Origin: an uncultured Alphaproteobacteria bacterium
GTDB lineage: Bacteria > Pseudomonadota > Alphaproteobacteria > Rhizobiales > Ancalomicrobiaceae
Reading direction: 5' to 3'
DNA length: 22,185 nt
NCBI GenBank assembly: GCA_937919435.1
Contig: CALFRR010000080.1
Coordinates: 1-22,185 of the forward strand
Part shown: in pieces, positions 1-7,583 of the stretch
How positions within the stretch are numbered: position 1 is the first letter of the stretch
How the letters are laid out: every line of letters starts with the position of its first letter
The notes under the pieces: model-generated
Database searches by the model: none
Told to the model about the DNA's origin: nothing
What the model saw: only the letters and a program-made list of their open reading frames with translations
Translations under genes and position numbers: made by a program

Positions 1-2
1 TG

Positions 3-2414
3 CTGACCGCCGCCTTCGTGGTGGTCTCGCAGCTCAAGATCAACGTGATGAACGCCTATGCCGGGTCGCTCGCCTGGTCGAACTTCTTCTCGCGGCTGAC
101 CCATTCCCACCCGGGGCGGGTGGTGTGGCTGGTGTTCAACGTCGCCATCGCGCTGCTGCTGATGGAGCTCGGCATCTACGAGGCGCTGGAGCGGACCCTC
201 GGCCTGTTCGCGATCGTCGCGGTGGCCTGGCTCGGGGCGATCGTCGCCGATCTGGGCATCAACAAGCCGCTCGGCCTGTCGCCACCGGGGATCGAGTTCG
301 CCCGCGCCCATCTCTGGGACGTCAATCCGGTCGGGGTCGGGTCGATGGCGCTCGCCACCGTGCTGGCGCTGTTCGCCGCCACCGGCCAGTTCGGCGAGAT
401 CGCCCGGGCCTTCGCACCGTTCGTGGCGCTCGCCGTGGCACTGGTCACGGCGCCGGCGATCGCCTGGGCGACGAAGGGGCGCCACTACCTCGCGCGGACC
501 CCGGAGGTGCCGCCGGTCGGGGCACTCACCATCCGCTGTTCGGTCTGCGAGCACGACTTCGAGCCGGAGGACAGCGCCCACTGTCCGGCCTACGACGCGC
601 CGATCTGTTCGCTGTGCTGCTCGCTCGACGCGCGTTGCGGCGATCTCTGCAAACCGCACGCCCGGCTGTCGCATCAGGCCCGCACCGCCTTCGCCGCGGT
701 GCTGCCGGGAGGGCTCGGCGAGAAGCTCAGTCCGCGCCTCGTCGAATACGTCGGCGTGCTGAGCCTGATCACCACGGCGATCGGGCTGGTGCTGCTGGTG
801 ATCCACTTCCAGTCGGCGAGCGGTGCCAAGGAGATCGAGGCGGCGCTGACCCGGGCGCTGTGGGCGGCGTTCTTCGTGCTGCTGATCGTCGCCGGGGTGG
901 TCGCCTGGTTCTTCGTCCTCGCCCACGAGAGCCGGCGGGTGGCGGAGGAGGAATCGGCCCGCCAGACCGCGGCGCTGCTCGACGAGATCGCCGCCCACGA
1001 GAAGACCGACGCGGCGCTGCAGAAGGCGAAGGAGGCGGCGGAGGCCGCCAACGTCGCCAAGAGCCGCTATCTGGTCGGCCTGTCGCACGAGCTTCGGACG
1101 CCGCTCAACTCGGTGATGGGCTATGCCCAGGTGTTGGAGCGCGACGCCGGGCTCGGTGCCGGGCGGCTCTCCGCGGTCCGGGTGATCCGCCGGTCCGCCG
1201 ATCATCTGTCGGGCCTGATCGACGGGCTCCTCGACATCTCCAAGATCGAATCGGGGCGGCTCGAACTGTCGCGCGACGCGTTCCGGCTCGGCGAGTTCCT
1301 CGATCAGCTGGTCGAGATGTTCCGCCCGCAGGCCGAGGCGAAGGGGCTCGGCTTCCGTTTCCACCGGCCGACCCGGCTGCCCGAGGTGGTGGCGACCGAC
1401 GAGAAGCGGCTGCGCCAGATCCTGGTCAATCTGCTGTCGAACGCGATCAAGTTCACCGAAACCGGCGAGGTCGGCTTCACGGTGGAGATGCGCCACGAGA
1501 TCGCGACCTTCACCGTCACCGACACCGGGCCGGGGATCCCGGAGAGCGAGTTCGAGCGGATCTTCGAGCCGTTCGAACGGGGGCGGGGCGGGCGCGGCCG
1601 GCCGGGCCTCGGGCTCGGGCTGACGATCACCAAGATGCTCGCCGTGCTGATGGGCGGCGACGTCCGGCTCGACAGCCGGGAAGGCGAGGGAAGCCGGTTC
1701 CGGGTCCGCGTCCATCTCTCTGTGGTCGCAGAGCCGGTGGCGCGGGCGGTGTCGCCGGCGATCCGCGGCTATCGCGGGGTGCGGCGGACGGTGATGGTGG
1801 TCGACGATCAGGCCGAGCACCGCGAACTGGTGCGCGACGTGCTGGAGCCGATCGGCTTCGGGGTGATCGCAGCGGCGGACGGACCGTCGGCGCTGGCGCT
1901 CGCCGCGGAGATCCGGCCGGACCTCTTCCTGCTCGACATCGCGATGCCCGGCATGGACGGCTGGGAACTCGCCCGGCGGCTGCGCGACGACGGTTTCTCG
2001 GATGCGCGGATCGTCATCCTGTCGGCCAACGTCGGCGAGGTGCCGCCGCCCGACGAGCGATCGGCGGCGCACGACGACGTGCTGCCCAAGCCGGTCGACG
2101 TCGCCCGGCTGCTCGATCGGATCCGCCATCACCTCGGCCTCGACTGGCTCGACGAGCCGGAGCCCGCGGAGTCGGCGCCGGCGCCGGCCGCCGCCGAGGA
2201 CCGGCCGACCGGTCGCGAGGCGGCCGAACTCCTCGAATTCGCCCGGATCGGCTATGCTCGCGGGGTGTCCGAGGGGCTCTCGCGGATCGCCGCGGCGATC
2301 GGGGCGGAGGGCCGCACACCGGGGGCACGGCTCACGGCGCTTTCCGCCGCGCTCGCCGACTTCGACATGAACCGACTGATCCGCGAGCTCGAGGCGATCG
2401 ACGCCGATGCCTGA
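3..2414 (+). CDS. NCS1-permease-fused hybrid sensor histidine kinase/response regulator, 5' partial
   Basis: The frame is open from the left edge, so the start lies outside the window; the first in-window GTG (18) is not a real start. Residues below count from that GTG. Residues 1-155 look like the later membrane segments of an NCS1 (cytosine/purine/allantoin-type) permease, including the stretch NAYAGSLAWSNFFSRLTHSH. A cluster of eight cysteines follows (C174, C177, C189, C197, C200, C201, C207, C211). Two more membrane helices lie at about 240-300, then a coiled linker and a HisKA domain with the H-box SHELRTPLNS (phospho-acceptor H357). The ATPase domain has NLLSNAIKFT, DTGPGIP and GLGLGLT motifs. 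A receiver domain follows with acceptor D640 in FLLDIAMPGMDGWE. The last 90 residues are a Pro/Ala-rich linker and a helical tail. It is probably an inner-membrane receptor that reads solute binding or transport and phosphorylates the overlapping downstream regulator. The ligand is unknown; urea, amides or nucleobases are inferred only from the permease family. Confidence 0.9.
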   Translation: MTAAFVVVSQLKINVMNAYAGSLAWSNFFSRLTHSHPGRVVWLVFNVAIALLLMELGIYEALERTLGLFAIVAVAWLGAIVADLGINKPLGLSPPGIEFARAHLWDVNPVGVGSMALATVLALFAATGQFGEIARAFAPFVALAVALVTAPAIAWATKGRHYLARTPEVPPVGALTIRCSVCEHDFEPEDSAHCPAYDAPICSLCCSLDARCGDLCKPHARLSHQARTAFAAVLPGGLGEKLSPRLVEYVGVLSLITTAIGLVLLVIHFQSASGAKEIEAALTRALWAAFFVLLIVAGVVAWFFVLAHESRRVAEEESARQTAALLDEIAAHEKTDAALQKAKEAAEAANVAKSRYLVGLSHELRTPLNSVMGYAQVLERDAGLGAGRLSAVRVIRRSADHLSGLIDGLLDISKIESGRLELSRDAFRLGEFLDQLVEMFRPQAEAKGLGFRFHRPTRLPEVVATDEKRLRQILVNLLSNAIKFTETGEVGFTVEMRHEIATFTVTDTGPGIPESEFERIFEPFERGRGGRGRPGLGLGLTITKMLAVLMGGDVRLDSREGEGSRFRVRVHLSVVAEPVARAVSPAIRGYRGVRRTVMVVDDQAEHRELVRDVLEPIGFGVIAAADGPSALALAAEIRPDLFLLDIAMPGMDGWELARRLRDDGFSDARIVILSANVGEVPPPDERSAAHDDVLPKPVDVARLLDRIRHHLGLDWLDEPEPAESAPAPAAAEDRPTGREAAELLEFARIGYARGVSEGLSRIAAAIGAEGRTPGARLTALSAALADFDMNRLIRELEAIDADA

Positions 2415-3306
2415 GAACAGCCCCTCCCGCGACATCGTCCTGGTGGTCGACGACAACCCCGGCACCCTCGGTTTCCTGACCGAGACGCTGGAGGCGGCCG
2501 GCGCGATGGTGCTGGTGGCGACCGGTGGTGCCGAGGCCCTGGCGATCACCCGGCGGATCACTCCGGACGTCGTGCTGATGGACGCGGTGATGCCGGGAAT
2601 GGACGGGTTCGAGGCCTGCCGCCGGCTGAAGGCCCTGCCGGCGACCGCCGACGTGCCGATTCTGTTCATGACCGGGCTCAGCGAGACCGAGCACATCGTC
2701 GAGGGGCTGGCGGCGGGCGGCGTCGACTACGTCACCAAGCCGATCCAGCTCGAAGAACTCACCGCCCGGATCCGCGTCCACCTCGCCAACGCCCGGCGCG
2801 AACGTTCGGCGCGGCTGGCGCTCGACACCGCCGGGCGCTTCCTGCTCGCCACCGACCGGGCCGGTACGCTCGCCTGGGCGACGCCGCAGGCCGCCCGTCT
2901 CCTCGCCGAGGCGACCACCGATCCCGCCGCGACCCTCGCCGCGGCGGTCGGGGCGCGGCTCTCCGCCGACGGAAGCGGCCAGTCGCCGATCGGCCGGGTC
3001 GGCGACGGGGTGGTGGCGATGAGCGGGCTCGGCCGGGTCGGCGACGACGAATGGCTGTGGCGGCTGACGGTGGAGACCGAGGGCGGCGACGAGGCGGCGC
3101 TGCGCCGCCGGTTCGGGCTGACCATGCGCGAGGCGGAGGTGCTGCTGTGGATCGCCCGCGGCAAGGCGAACCGCGACATCGGCGAGATCCTCGGGCTCAG
3201 CCCTCGCACCGTCAACAAGCACCTCGAGCAGGTCTACGCCAAGCTCGGGGTGGAGAACCGGGCCTCGGCCGCGGTGATGGCGCTGAAGGCGATCGAGGCG
3301 GGGTGA
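2407..3306 (+). CDS. LuxR-family DNA-binding response regulator
   Basis: The 299-residue protein starts at an ATG that overlaps the last 8 bases of the kinase gene, so the two are almost certainly co-translated and form a cognate pair. The N-terminal receiver domain (about 10-125) has the acidic pair D15/D16, phospho-acceptor D59 in VLMDAVMPGMDGFE and the conserved K111 in YVTKPIQ. A middle segment (about 135-235) contains a PAS-like stretch (FLLATDRAGTLAWATPQAA). The C-terminal LuxR/GerE helix-turn-helix (about 238-295) contains LTMREAEVLLWIARGKANRD and GLSPRTVNKHLEQVYAKLGV. It is a transcription factor whose targets are not visible here; the next genes downstream are on the opposite strand. 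The domain assignment is secure, the regulon unknown. Confidence 0.93.
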   Translation: MPENSPSRDIVLVVDDNPGTLGFLTETLEAAGAMVLVATGGAEALAITRRITPDVVLMDAVMPGMDGFEACRRLKALPATADVPILFMTGLSETEHIVEGLAAGGVDYVTKPIQLEELTARIRVHLANARRERSARLALDTAGRFLLATDRAGTLAWATPQAARLLAEATTDPAATLAAAVGARLSADGSGQSPIGRVGDGVVAMSGLGRVGDDEWLWRLTVETEGGDEAALRRRFGLTMREAEVLLWIARGKANRDIGEILGLSPRTVNKHLEQVYAKLGVENRASAAVMALKAIEAG

Positions 3307-3312
3307 GACGAG

Positions 3313-3345
3313 GCCGCGCGCCGCCGACCGGCGACGGCGCGCGGC
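3313..3345. terminator. GC-rich hairpin between convergent genes
   Basis: A perfect 11-bp inverted repeat (GCCGCGCGCCG at 3313-3323, complement at 3335-3345) with an 11-base loop sits between the response regulator stop and the stop of the minus-strand gene at 3353. It has no T-tract on either side, so it is not a classical intrinsic terminator. Its position between convergent genes suggests a bidirectional transcription-end structure. Confidence 0.45.
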
Positions 3346-3352
3346 GACGGGT

Positions 3353-3850
3353 TCAGTGGCTGCCGTGGCTCATCGGTGCGGCACCGGCTCCGAGGATCGT
3401 CGGATCGAGCATGCCGAAGATCATCGCGACATGGGCGACCACCAGGAACAGGCCGACGAAGGCGGCGTGCAGCCCCATCCGGCTCTGCTCGTCGCGGTCC
3501 TTCGCGACGAGGCCGAGGTCGATCAGAGCGATGCCGACCAGCGGCACCACGCCGGCGAGATAGGCCGCCACGGCGATCACGTCGGCCGGTCCGCGCCAGG
3601 CGCCGCCGACGGTCAGCGGCACCACCGCGGTGACCATCAGTTTCGCGAAGATGCCGGCGAACCAGAGGCCGCCGAGGATGCTCGCCGCCCGATTGAGGGC
3701 GCGGATCGGACCGGTCCACACCCGGGTGTAGAGCAGGCGCAGCTCGGTGATCGCCACGGTCTCGGCGAGAACGACCGGAACGGCCATGTAGATCAACAGG
3801 TTCCACGGCTGGTCGGTGGCCAGCAGTTCCATGTAGTGGGTCATGTTCAT
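3353..3850 (-). CDS. Small multi-pass membrane protein (DUF6803-like)
   Basis: The 165-residue protein begins MNMTHYMELLATDQPWNLL. The ATG at 3850 is preceded by GAGG seven bases upstream, which decides the start over the much longer upstream frame. Four or five hydrophobic helices are evident: about 18-40, 55-80, 88-112 and 125-150. The MELLATDQPWNLxxxMAxPVxLAET start resembles a family of unknown function that I recall as DUF6803; the family name is from memory. The C-terminus is His/Ser rich (MSHGSH). It lies downstream of a secreted Cys/His-rich protein on the same strand with a 136-bp gap, so the two may be co-transcribed. No catalytic motif is seen; a role in metal or redox handling would be inference from the neighbour only. 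Confidence 0.8.
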   Translation of the reverse strand: MNMTHYMELLATDQPWNLLIYMAVPVVLAETVAITELRLLYTRVWTGPIRALNRAASILGGLWFAGIFAKLMVTAVVPLTVGGAWRGPADVIAVAAYLAGVVPLVGIALIDLGLVAKDRDEQSRMGLHAAFVGLFLVVAHVAMIFGMLDPTILGAGAAPMSHGSH

Positions 3851-3986
3851 GGGAGTACCTCGTCGGCGGCGGTGACATCGCACCGGCCGCGCGGATGGGA
3901 AACATCGATGTGGTGGATCAGGCCGGCGCGGCACCGCGGCCGTCGTCGGACGGCGATCGGGGGGCGCGCGGGCGGGATGTTTCCGA

Positions 3987-4385
3987 TCAGCCGCGAGGCG
4001 GCGGCAGCGGCGGAACGAGGTCGGAGGTCGCCGGTTCGGGAGCCGCGGAGGGCAGCCGCGGGGCAGGCTCGACGATCGGCAGCAGAGCTTCGGCGAACAG
4101 CCGGGCGAGATCGGAACAGGCGGCACAGCCGGCGGAGCAGTCGCCGGCACCGTGGCCGCCGATGCCGCAGCCGGCGGACTTCGCCGGTGCGGAGAGGGCG
4201 CCCCAATCGGCCATGCCTTCGATGATCGACGCGTCGTCGTGGCCGTGCCGGGTCATCGCCGCCTCCGTCTCGGGTCGCGCCGCCGCCGCGGCGCCGTGCA
4301 CATGGCCCATCGCCGAGGCGGATGCCGGCAGGGCGACCAGAGCGACCACCAGAAGGGCGAAGAGAGCGGCGATCCGGCGGAACAC
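3987..4385 (-). CDS. Secreted Cys/His-rich small protein
   Basis: The 132-residue protein starts at a GTG preceded by GAGG with 5-base spacing. Residues 1-25 form a clear signal peptide (MFRRIAALFALLVVALVALP followed by ASASA), so the mature protein of about 107 residues is probably periplasmic. The mature part has many histidines (GHVHG, TRHGHD, GGHGAGD) and four cysteines (C73, C83, C87, C90) in the pattern C-x9-C-x3-C-x2-C. It ends in an acidic/proline tail with PPLPPPRG. Small exported proteins of this make-up occur near copper and other heavy-metal genes; I recall similar tails in the CopL/DUF2946 group but cannot confirm membership. It lies 39 bp downstream of hspQ on the same strand. 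Metal binding is inference from composition. Confidence 0.72.
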   Translation of the reverse strand: MFRRIAALFALLVVALVALPASASAMGHVHGAAAAARPETEAAMTRHGHDDASIIEGMADWGALSAPAKSAGCGIGGHGAGDCSAGCAACSDLARLFAEALLPIVEPAPRLPSAAPEPATSDLVPPLPPPRG

Positions 4386-4424
4386 GAAAGCCTCGATGGC
4401 GCAGCGGCGTCGCCGCCGATGTCT

Positions 4425-4763
4425 TCAGTTGACGGCGTGATGGCGAACCAGGAAGCGACCGTCGGCTTCGACGAAGGTCTCTTCGATCTGCGGATGGCGC
4501 AAGGGCTCGCCGGTCTCGTCGGCGACCAGATTCTGTTCGGAGACGTAGGCGACGTACTCGCTCTCGGCGTTCTCGGCGAACAGATGGTAGTAGGGCTGGT
4601 CCTTGGTCGGGCGGATCTCTTCCGGGATCGCCTCCCACCATTCCTCGGTGTTGGCGAAGCTCGGATCGACGTCGAAGACGACTCCGCGGAAGGGGTAGAC
4701 CCGATGGCGGACGATCTGCCCGATGCCGAACTTCGCGGTCCTGACCCTGGTCTGTGCGGCCAA
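4425..4763 (-). CDS. hspQ: Heat shock protein HspQ (hemimethylated-DNA-binding/YccV family)
   Basis: The 112-residue product has the family core: KFGIGQIVRHRVYPFRGVVF, then DVDPSFANTEEWWEAIP and DQPYYHLFAE, ending with VSEQNLVADETGEPL. HspQ is a small cytoplasmic protein that in enterobacteria promotes turnover of DnaA and acts as a Lon specificity factor; the role in alphaproteobacteria is less clear. Start choice: no ATG lies near the conserved core. A TTG at 4763 has an AAGGAGG ribosome-binding site seven bases upstream and gives MAAQTRVRTAKFGIG, matching the usual family N-terminus. The frame extends upstream to 4847, but that part looks non-coding. A possible promoter lies at about 4838-4866. 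Confidence 0.92.
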   Translation of the reverse strand: MAAQTRVRTAKFGIGQIVRHRVYPFRGVVFDVDPSFANTEEWWEAIPEEIRPTKDQPYYHLFAENAESEYVAYVSEQNLVADETGEPLRHPQIEETFVEADGRFLVRHHAVN

Positions 4764-4837
4764 CGCCCACCTCCTTCGGCCCACCGGCCTCCGATCGGCG
4801 GACGTGCCGACGGTCGGCTCCGGAATGCCACCGATTC

Positions 4838-4866
4838 CAGAAGTCACGAGGCACCCGGCGAGTCAA
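4838..4866 (-). promoter_or_regulatory. Possible hspQ promoter
   Basis: On the minus strand CTTGACT (TTGACT at 4866-4861) stands about 100 bp before the hspQ TTG start, with a weak -10-like CTTCTG 17 bases later (4843-4838). CTTG at -35 is also the core of alphaproteobacterial sigma-32 promoters, which would suit a heat-shock gene, but the -10 half is poor for either sigma factor. Confidence 0.3.
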
Positions 4867-6242
4867 GGCCGAGCGGTCGCACGGCGCGATTCGAACCGAT
4901 TCGAATCGCCGTATTCGGCGTTTTCGATCGATGACCCCACGGCGGCGGATGCGCCCGTCGCCGGTCGCGCCGACGGTTCCGCGGCGGTCGGGCGGTGCGG
5001 CGCGGCGGCCGTCGGCAGAATGCGCAGCCGGGGCACCGGCGAGCCGAGGACGACGAGGAGCTGGGCGAGGAAACCGGCCGCCGAGACGGCGAGGCAGGCG
5101 GCGGTGCCGGCCTCGGCGGCGATCAGTGCGCCGAGCGCCGCGCCGAGCGGCCGGGCGCCGAAGGTCGCGGTCAGGACGATCGCCGAAACGCGGCCGAGCA
5201 GCGCGTCGGGAGTGACGGTCTGGCGCAGCGTGGTGGTGGTGATCGTCCACAGGATCGGACCGGCGCCGAACAGGAAGAATCCGGCACCGGCGACGAGCCC
5301 GCTCGGCAGAACGGTGGTCGCCAGCACGATCAGGGCCGCGGCGAACCCGCCGGCCGGGCCGAGGACGATCATCCGGCCGAAGGTCGAGCGACGGGCGAGC
5401 CACGGTGCGATCGCCGCTCCGGCGACCATGCCGACGCCGTAGATCCCGAGCGTCGCTCCGACCCCGGTCGCCGAGAGGCCGAGGGTCTCGACCGCGTGGA
5501 CCACCCAGACCGCCTGGAGCACGAACCAGGCGAGGTTGAAGAGGATCGCGGTGACCAGCAACGGGCGCAGCAGGTCGTGGCGGAGGACGAAACCGATCGC
5601 TGCCCTCAGATCGCCGGCGAACCGCTTCGCCGGGGCCGAGGGCTGGGCCGGGGTCGGGGCGGTCGGCGTGGGCGGCAGGCCGGCGAGCAGGAGGACCGCG
5701 GTGGCCGACAGGAGGGCGGCGACGATCCAGGCGGCGGAGGCTCCGGCCCGGCCGACGATCACGCCGCCGAGAGCCGGGCCGGCGGCGAAGGCGAAACTGC
5801 GGGCCAGTTCCAGCCGCCGGTTGGCGTCGCCGAGGCGGTCGGGCGGGACGAGGGTCGGGACGATCGACGGGGCGGCGACGGTCAGGGCGACGGTTCCGAC
5901 CGCGCCGAGCGCCCCGAGGCCGGCGAGGAGCGGCAGATCGAGGACGCCGAGCCCGGCGGCGATCGGGCAGGCGAGGAGCGACAGGGTCCGCAACGCTTCG
6001 GCGGCGATCACCAGCCGGCGCCGCGAGGTCCGGTCGACCGACAGACCGATGGGGATCGACAGGAGGAGGAACGGCAGGGTCTGAACGGTCTGGAGCCAGC
6101 CGGTCTCGGCCGGTCCGGCCGTCAGCATCAGCACCGCCGCCAGCGGCGCGGCGGTCAGTGCGATCTGTTCGGAGAACTGGGCGGCGAGATTGGCTCGGCC
6201 GAGGCGGGAGAAGGCGGGCGGGAGCGGCGCGGACGAGAGCAC
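4863..6242 (-). CDS. MFS transporter (EntS/MFS_3-like exporter)
   Basis: The 459-residue protein has about 12 hydrophobic helices. The MFS signature between helices 2 and 3 is visible as IGLSVDRTSRRRLVIAAEAL. A loop of about 40 Pro/Ala-rich residues separates the two halves (PPTPTAPTPAQPSAPAKRFA). The layout resembles the MFS_3/enterobactin-exporter-type branch, small-molecule drug or siderophore exporters. The GTG at 6242 is chosen because GGAGG lies seven bases upstream; the in-frame extension to 6323 is Arg/Pro-rich and looks untranslated. The last 60 residues leave the membrane domain and become low-complexity, ending with an Asn/Glu/Ser-rich tail (SSIENAEYGDSNRFESRRA) unlike the rest, possibly an extended or frameshifted C-terminus. 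A long palindrome lies upstream at 6331-6362. Substrate unknown. Confidence 0.88.
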   Translation of the reverse strand: MLSSAPLPPAFSRLGRANLAAQFSEQIALTAAPLAAVLMLTAGPAETGWLQTVQTLPFLLLSIPIGLSVDRTSRRRLVIAAEALRTLSLLACPIAAGLGVLDLPLLAGLGALGAVGTVALTVAAPSIVPTLVPPDRLGDANRRLELARSFAFAAGPALGGVIVGRAGASAAWIVAALLSATAVLLLAGLPPTPTAPTPAQPSAPAKRFAGDLRAAIGFVLRHDLLRPLLVTAILFNLAWFVLQAVWVVHAVETLGLSATGVGATLGIYGVGMVAGAAIAPWLARRSTFGRMIVLGPAGGFAAALIVLATTVLPSGLVAGAGFFLFGAGPILWTITTTTLRQTVTPDALLGRVSAIVLTATFGARPLGAALGALIAAEAGTAACLAVSAAGFLAQLLVVLGSPVPRLRILPTAAAPHRPTAAEPSARPATGASAAVGSSIENAEYGDSNRFESRRATARP

Positions 6243-6330
6243 GACGGAACCTCCGGGTGGGGAGGCGCAGTCGAGCAGGCGCGGGCGGGGGCGGCCACCC
6301 GATTTCCGACGCCACGGCCTCATACCGAGT

Positions 6331-6362
6331 TCACGTAATTCGGACTCGTCCGAATCACGTGA
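6331..6362. promoter_or_regulatory. 32-bp near-perfect palindrome, candidate operator for the MFS gene
   Basis: Two 15-base arms, 6331-6345 (TCACGTAATTCGGAC) and 6348-6362, match as inverted repeats at 14 of 15 positions around a 2-base centre. The site is relatively AT-rich for this genome and lies about 90 bp before the MFS GTG start. No T-tract follows on either strand, so it fits a dimeric regulator's binding site better than a terminator. No regulator gene is adjacent. Confidence 0.6.
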
Positions 6363-6409
6363 GTCACGGCCTGACCGGCCGACGCCCGTTCGGGCCTGCC
6401 TTCGCGGAC

Positions 6410-6434
6410 GAAGTTTCGAACAGGTCGGAACTTC
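6410..6434. promoter_or_regulatory. Second dyad (GAAGTT-type) downstream of the lyase gene
   Basis: GAAGTTTCGAAC (6410-6421) and GGTCGGAACTTC (6423-6434) are inverted repeats at 10 of 12 positions around one base. It lies just beyond the lyase stop and upstream of the palindrome at 6331, in the same 204-bp gap. It could be an operator or an imperfect transcript-end hairpin. Confidence 0.35.
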
Positions 6435-6446
6435 ATCCGCTCGGTA

Positions 6447-7499
6447 TCAGAAGCCGTAGACGGCGGCGAAGTCGGGGTCTCGCGCGGCGACCAGACGGGC
6501 GAGATCGACGATCACCTTCGCCTGTTTCCAGGTGGCGTCGTCCTGCATCTTGCCGTCGATCATCACCGCGCCGGTGCCGTCCGGCATCGCCTCGAGGATC
6601 CGGCGGGCGAAGGCGACCTCGCCCGGATCGGGCGAGAACACCCGCTTGGCGATCTCGACCTGGGTCGGGTGCAGCGACCAGGCGCCGACGCAGCCCATCA
6701 GGAAGGCGTTGCGGAACTGGGCCTCGCAGGCCGCCGGATCGGAGAAGTCGCCGAACGGCCCGTAGAACGCCCTGATCCCGGCGGCGCGACAGGCGTCGAC
6801 CATCCGGGCGATGGTGTAGTGCCAGAGATCCTGCTGGAACCGGGCGCGCGGCGCGTCGCCGGCGGCGTCGGCGAGGATCGTGTAGTCGGGATGGCCGCCG
6901 CCGACCCGGGTGGTCTTCATGCCGCGCGAGGCGGCGAGATCGGCCGGGCCGAGGCTCATGCCGTGCATCCGCGGGCTCGCGGTGGCGATCGCGTCGACGT
7001 TCTTCACCCCTTCCGCCGTCTCCAGGATGGCGTGGATCAGAATCGGCTTCCTCACCGCGTGGCGGGCCTCGAGCTGGGCGAGGAGCTGGTCGAGATAGTG
7101 GATGTCCCAAGGGCCTTCGACCTTCGGCAGCATCACCACGTCGAGACGATCGCCGACCTCGGCGACGATCTCGATCAGGTCGTCGAGCATCCAGGGCGAG
7201 TTCAGGCAGTTGATCCGGGTCCACAGGCCGGTGCCGAGCGCGGCGAAATCGGTCGACCGGGCGAGTTCGACGAAACCCTTGCGGGCGTCGATCTTCCTGT
7301 CGGCGGGGATGGCGTCCTCGAGATTGCCGAGGACGACGTCGACCGAGCGCGCGAGCTCGGGAACCTTGGCACGCACCTTGTCGATGTGCGGCGGCACGAA
7401 GTGGATCATCCGCTCGATCTCGACGGGGAGCTCGCGCAGCGGCATCGGCGCTCCGACGGCGAGCGGCGCATGGAAGGCACGGGGGGTCTTCACGGTCAT
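6447..7499 (-). CDS. HpcH/HpaI/CitE-family CoA-ester lyase, malyl-CoA lyase-like
   Basis: The 350-residue protein is of the citrate lyase beta/malyl-CoA lyase fold. Family residues visible include E61/D62 in GNLEDAIPADRK, R95 in WTRINCLNS, E160 in AILETAEGVKN and D187 in MSLGPADLAASRG; the acidic residues correspond to the Mg-binding set of this family. GPFGDFSDP (about 254-262) and WSLHPTQ near the C-terminus are typical of L-malyl-CoA/beta-methylmalyl-CoA lyases. Those enzymes cleave malyl-CoA to glyoxylate and acetyl-CoA (or methylmalyl-CoA to glyoxylate and propionyl-CoA) in the ethylmalonyl-CoA or serine cycle. The N-terminus (MTVKTPRAFHAPLAVGAP) differs from the commonest form, so this may be a paralogue with another acyl-CoA substrate. 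The ATG at 7499 has AAGGGAT upstream. It is divergent from an AEC carrier. Confidence 0.87.
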   Translation of the reverse strand: MTVKTPRAFHAPLAVGAPMPLRELPVEIERMIHFVPPHIDKVRAKVPELARSVDVVLGNLEDAIPADRKIDARKGFVELARSTDFAALGTGLWTRINCLNSPWMLDDLIEIVAEVGDRLDVVMLPKVEGPWDIHYLDQLLAQLEARHAVRKPILIHAILETAEGVKNVDAIATASPRMHGMSLGPADLAASRGMKTTRVGGGHPDYTILADAAGDAPRARFQQDLWHYTIARMVDACRAAGIRAFYGPFGDFSDPAACEAQFRNAFLMGCVGAWSLHPTQVEIAKRVFSPDPGEVAFARRILEAMPDGTGAVMIDGKMQDDATWKQAKVIVDLARLVAARDPDFAAVYGF

Positions 7500-7583
7500 C
7501 TCGGCGGATCCCTTCGCTCGGCAACTTCTGTTGCGACGCAGCACACATCCGCACTAGGCCGTCACCCGGTGCGAGGCAAGCCG

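Noticed and set aside
2332..3222. Long minus-strand open frame opposite the response regulator
   Set aside because: Arg/Gly/Pro-rich with no ribosome-binding site or family pattern. The plus strand carries REC and LuxR domains.
3898..3984. Inverted 9-mers GGAAACATC (3898) and GATGTTTCC (3976)
   Set aside because: The arms are about 70 bp apart with no flanking similarity, so chance is a sufficient explanation.
4897..4908. Perfect palindrome CGATTCGAATCG
   Set aside because: It lies inside the 3' end of the MFS coding frame. At 12 bp with TCGA cores it is not strong enough to call an operator, though it is within 140 bp of hspQ.
4995..6338. Long plus-strand open frame (447 codons) opposite the MFS gene
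   Set aside because: Gly/Arg/Glu/Asp-rich translation with no motifs. It is the antisense shadow of a clear 12-helix transporter and arises from high GC.
6420..6434. GTTC-like pair resembling a LexA box (minus strand)
   Set aside because: The spacing between GTTC halves is 6, not 7, so it does not fit the alphaproteobacterial LexA site.
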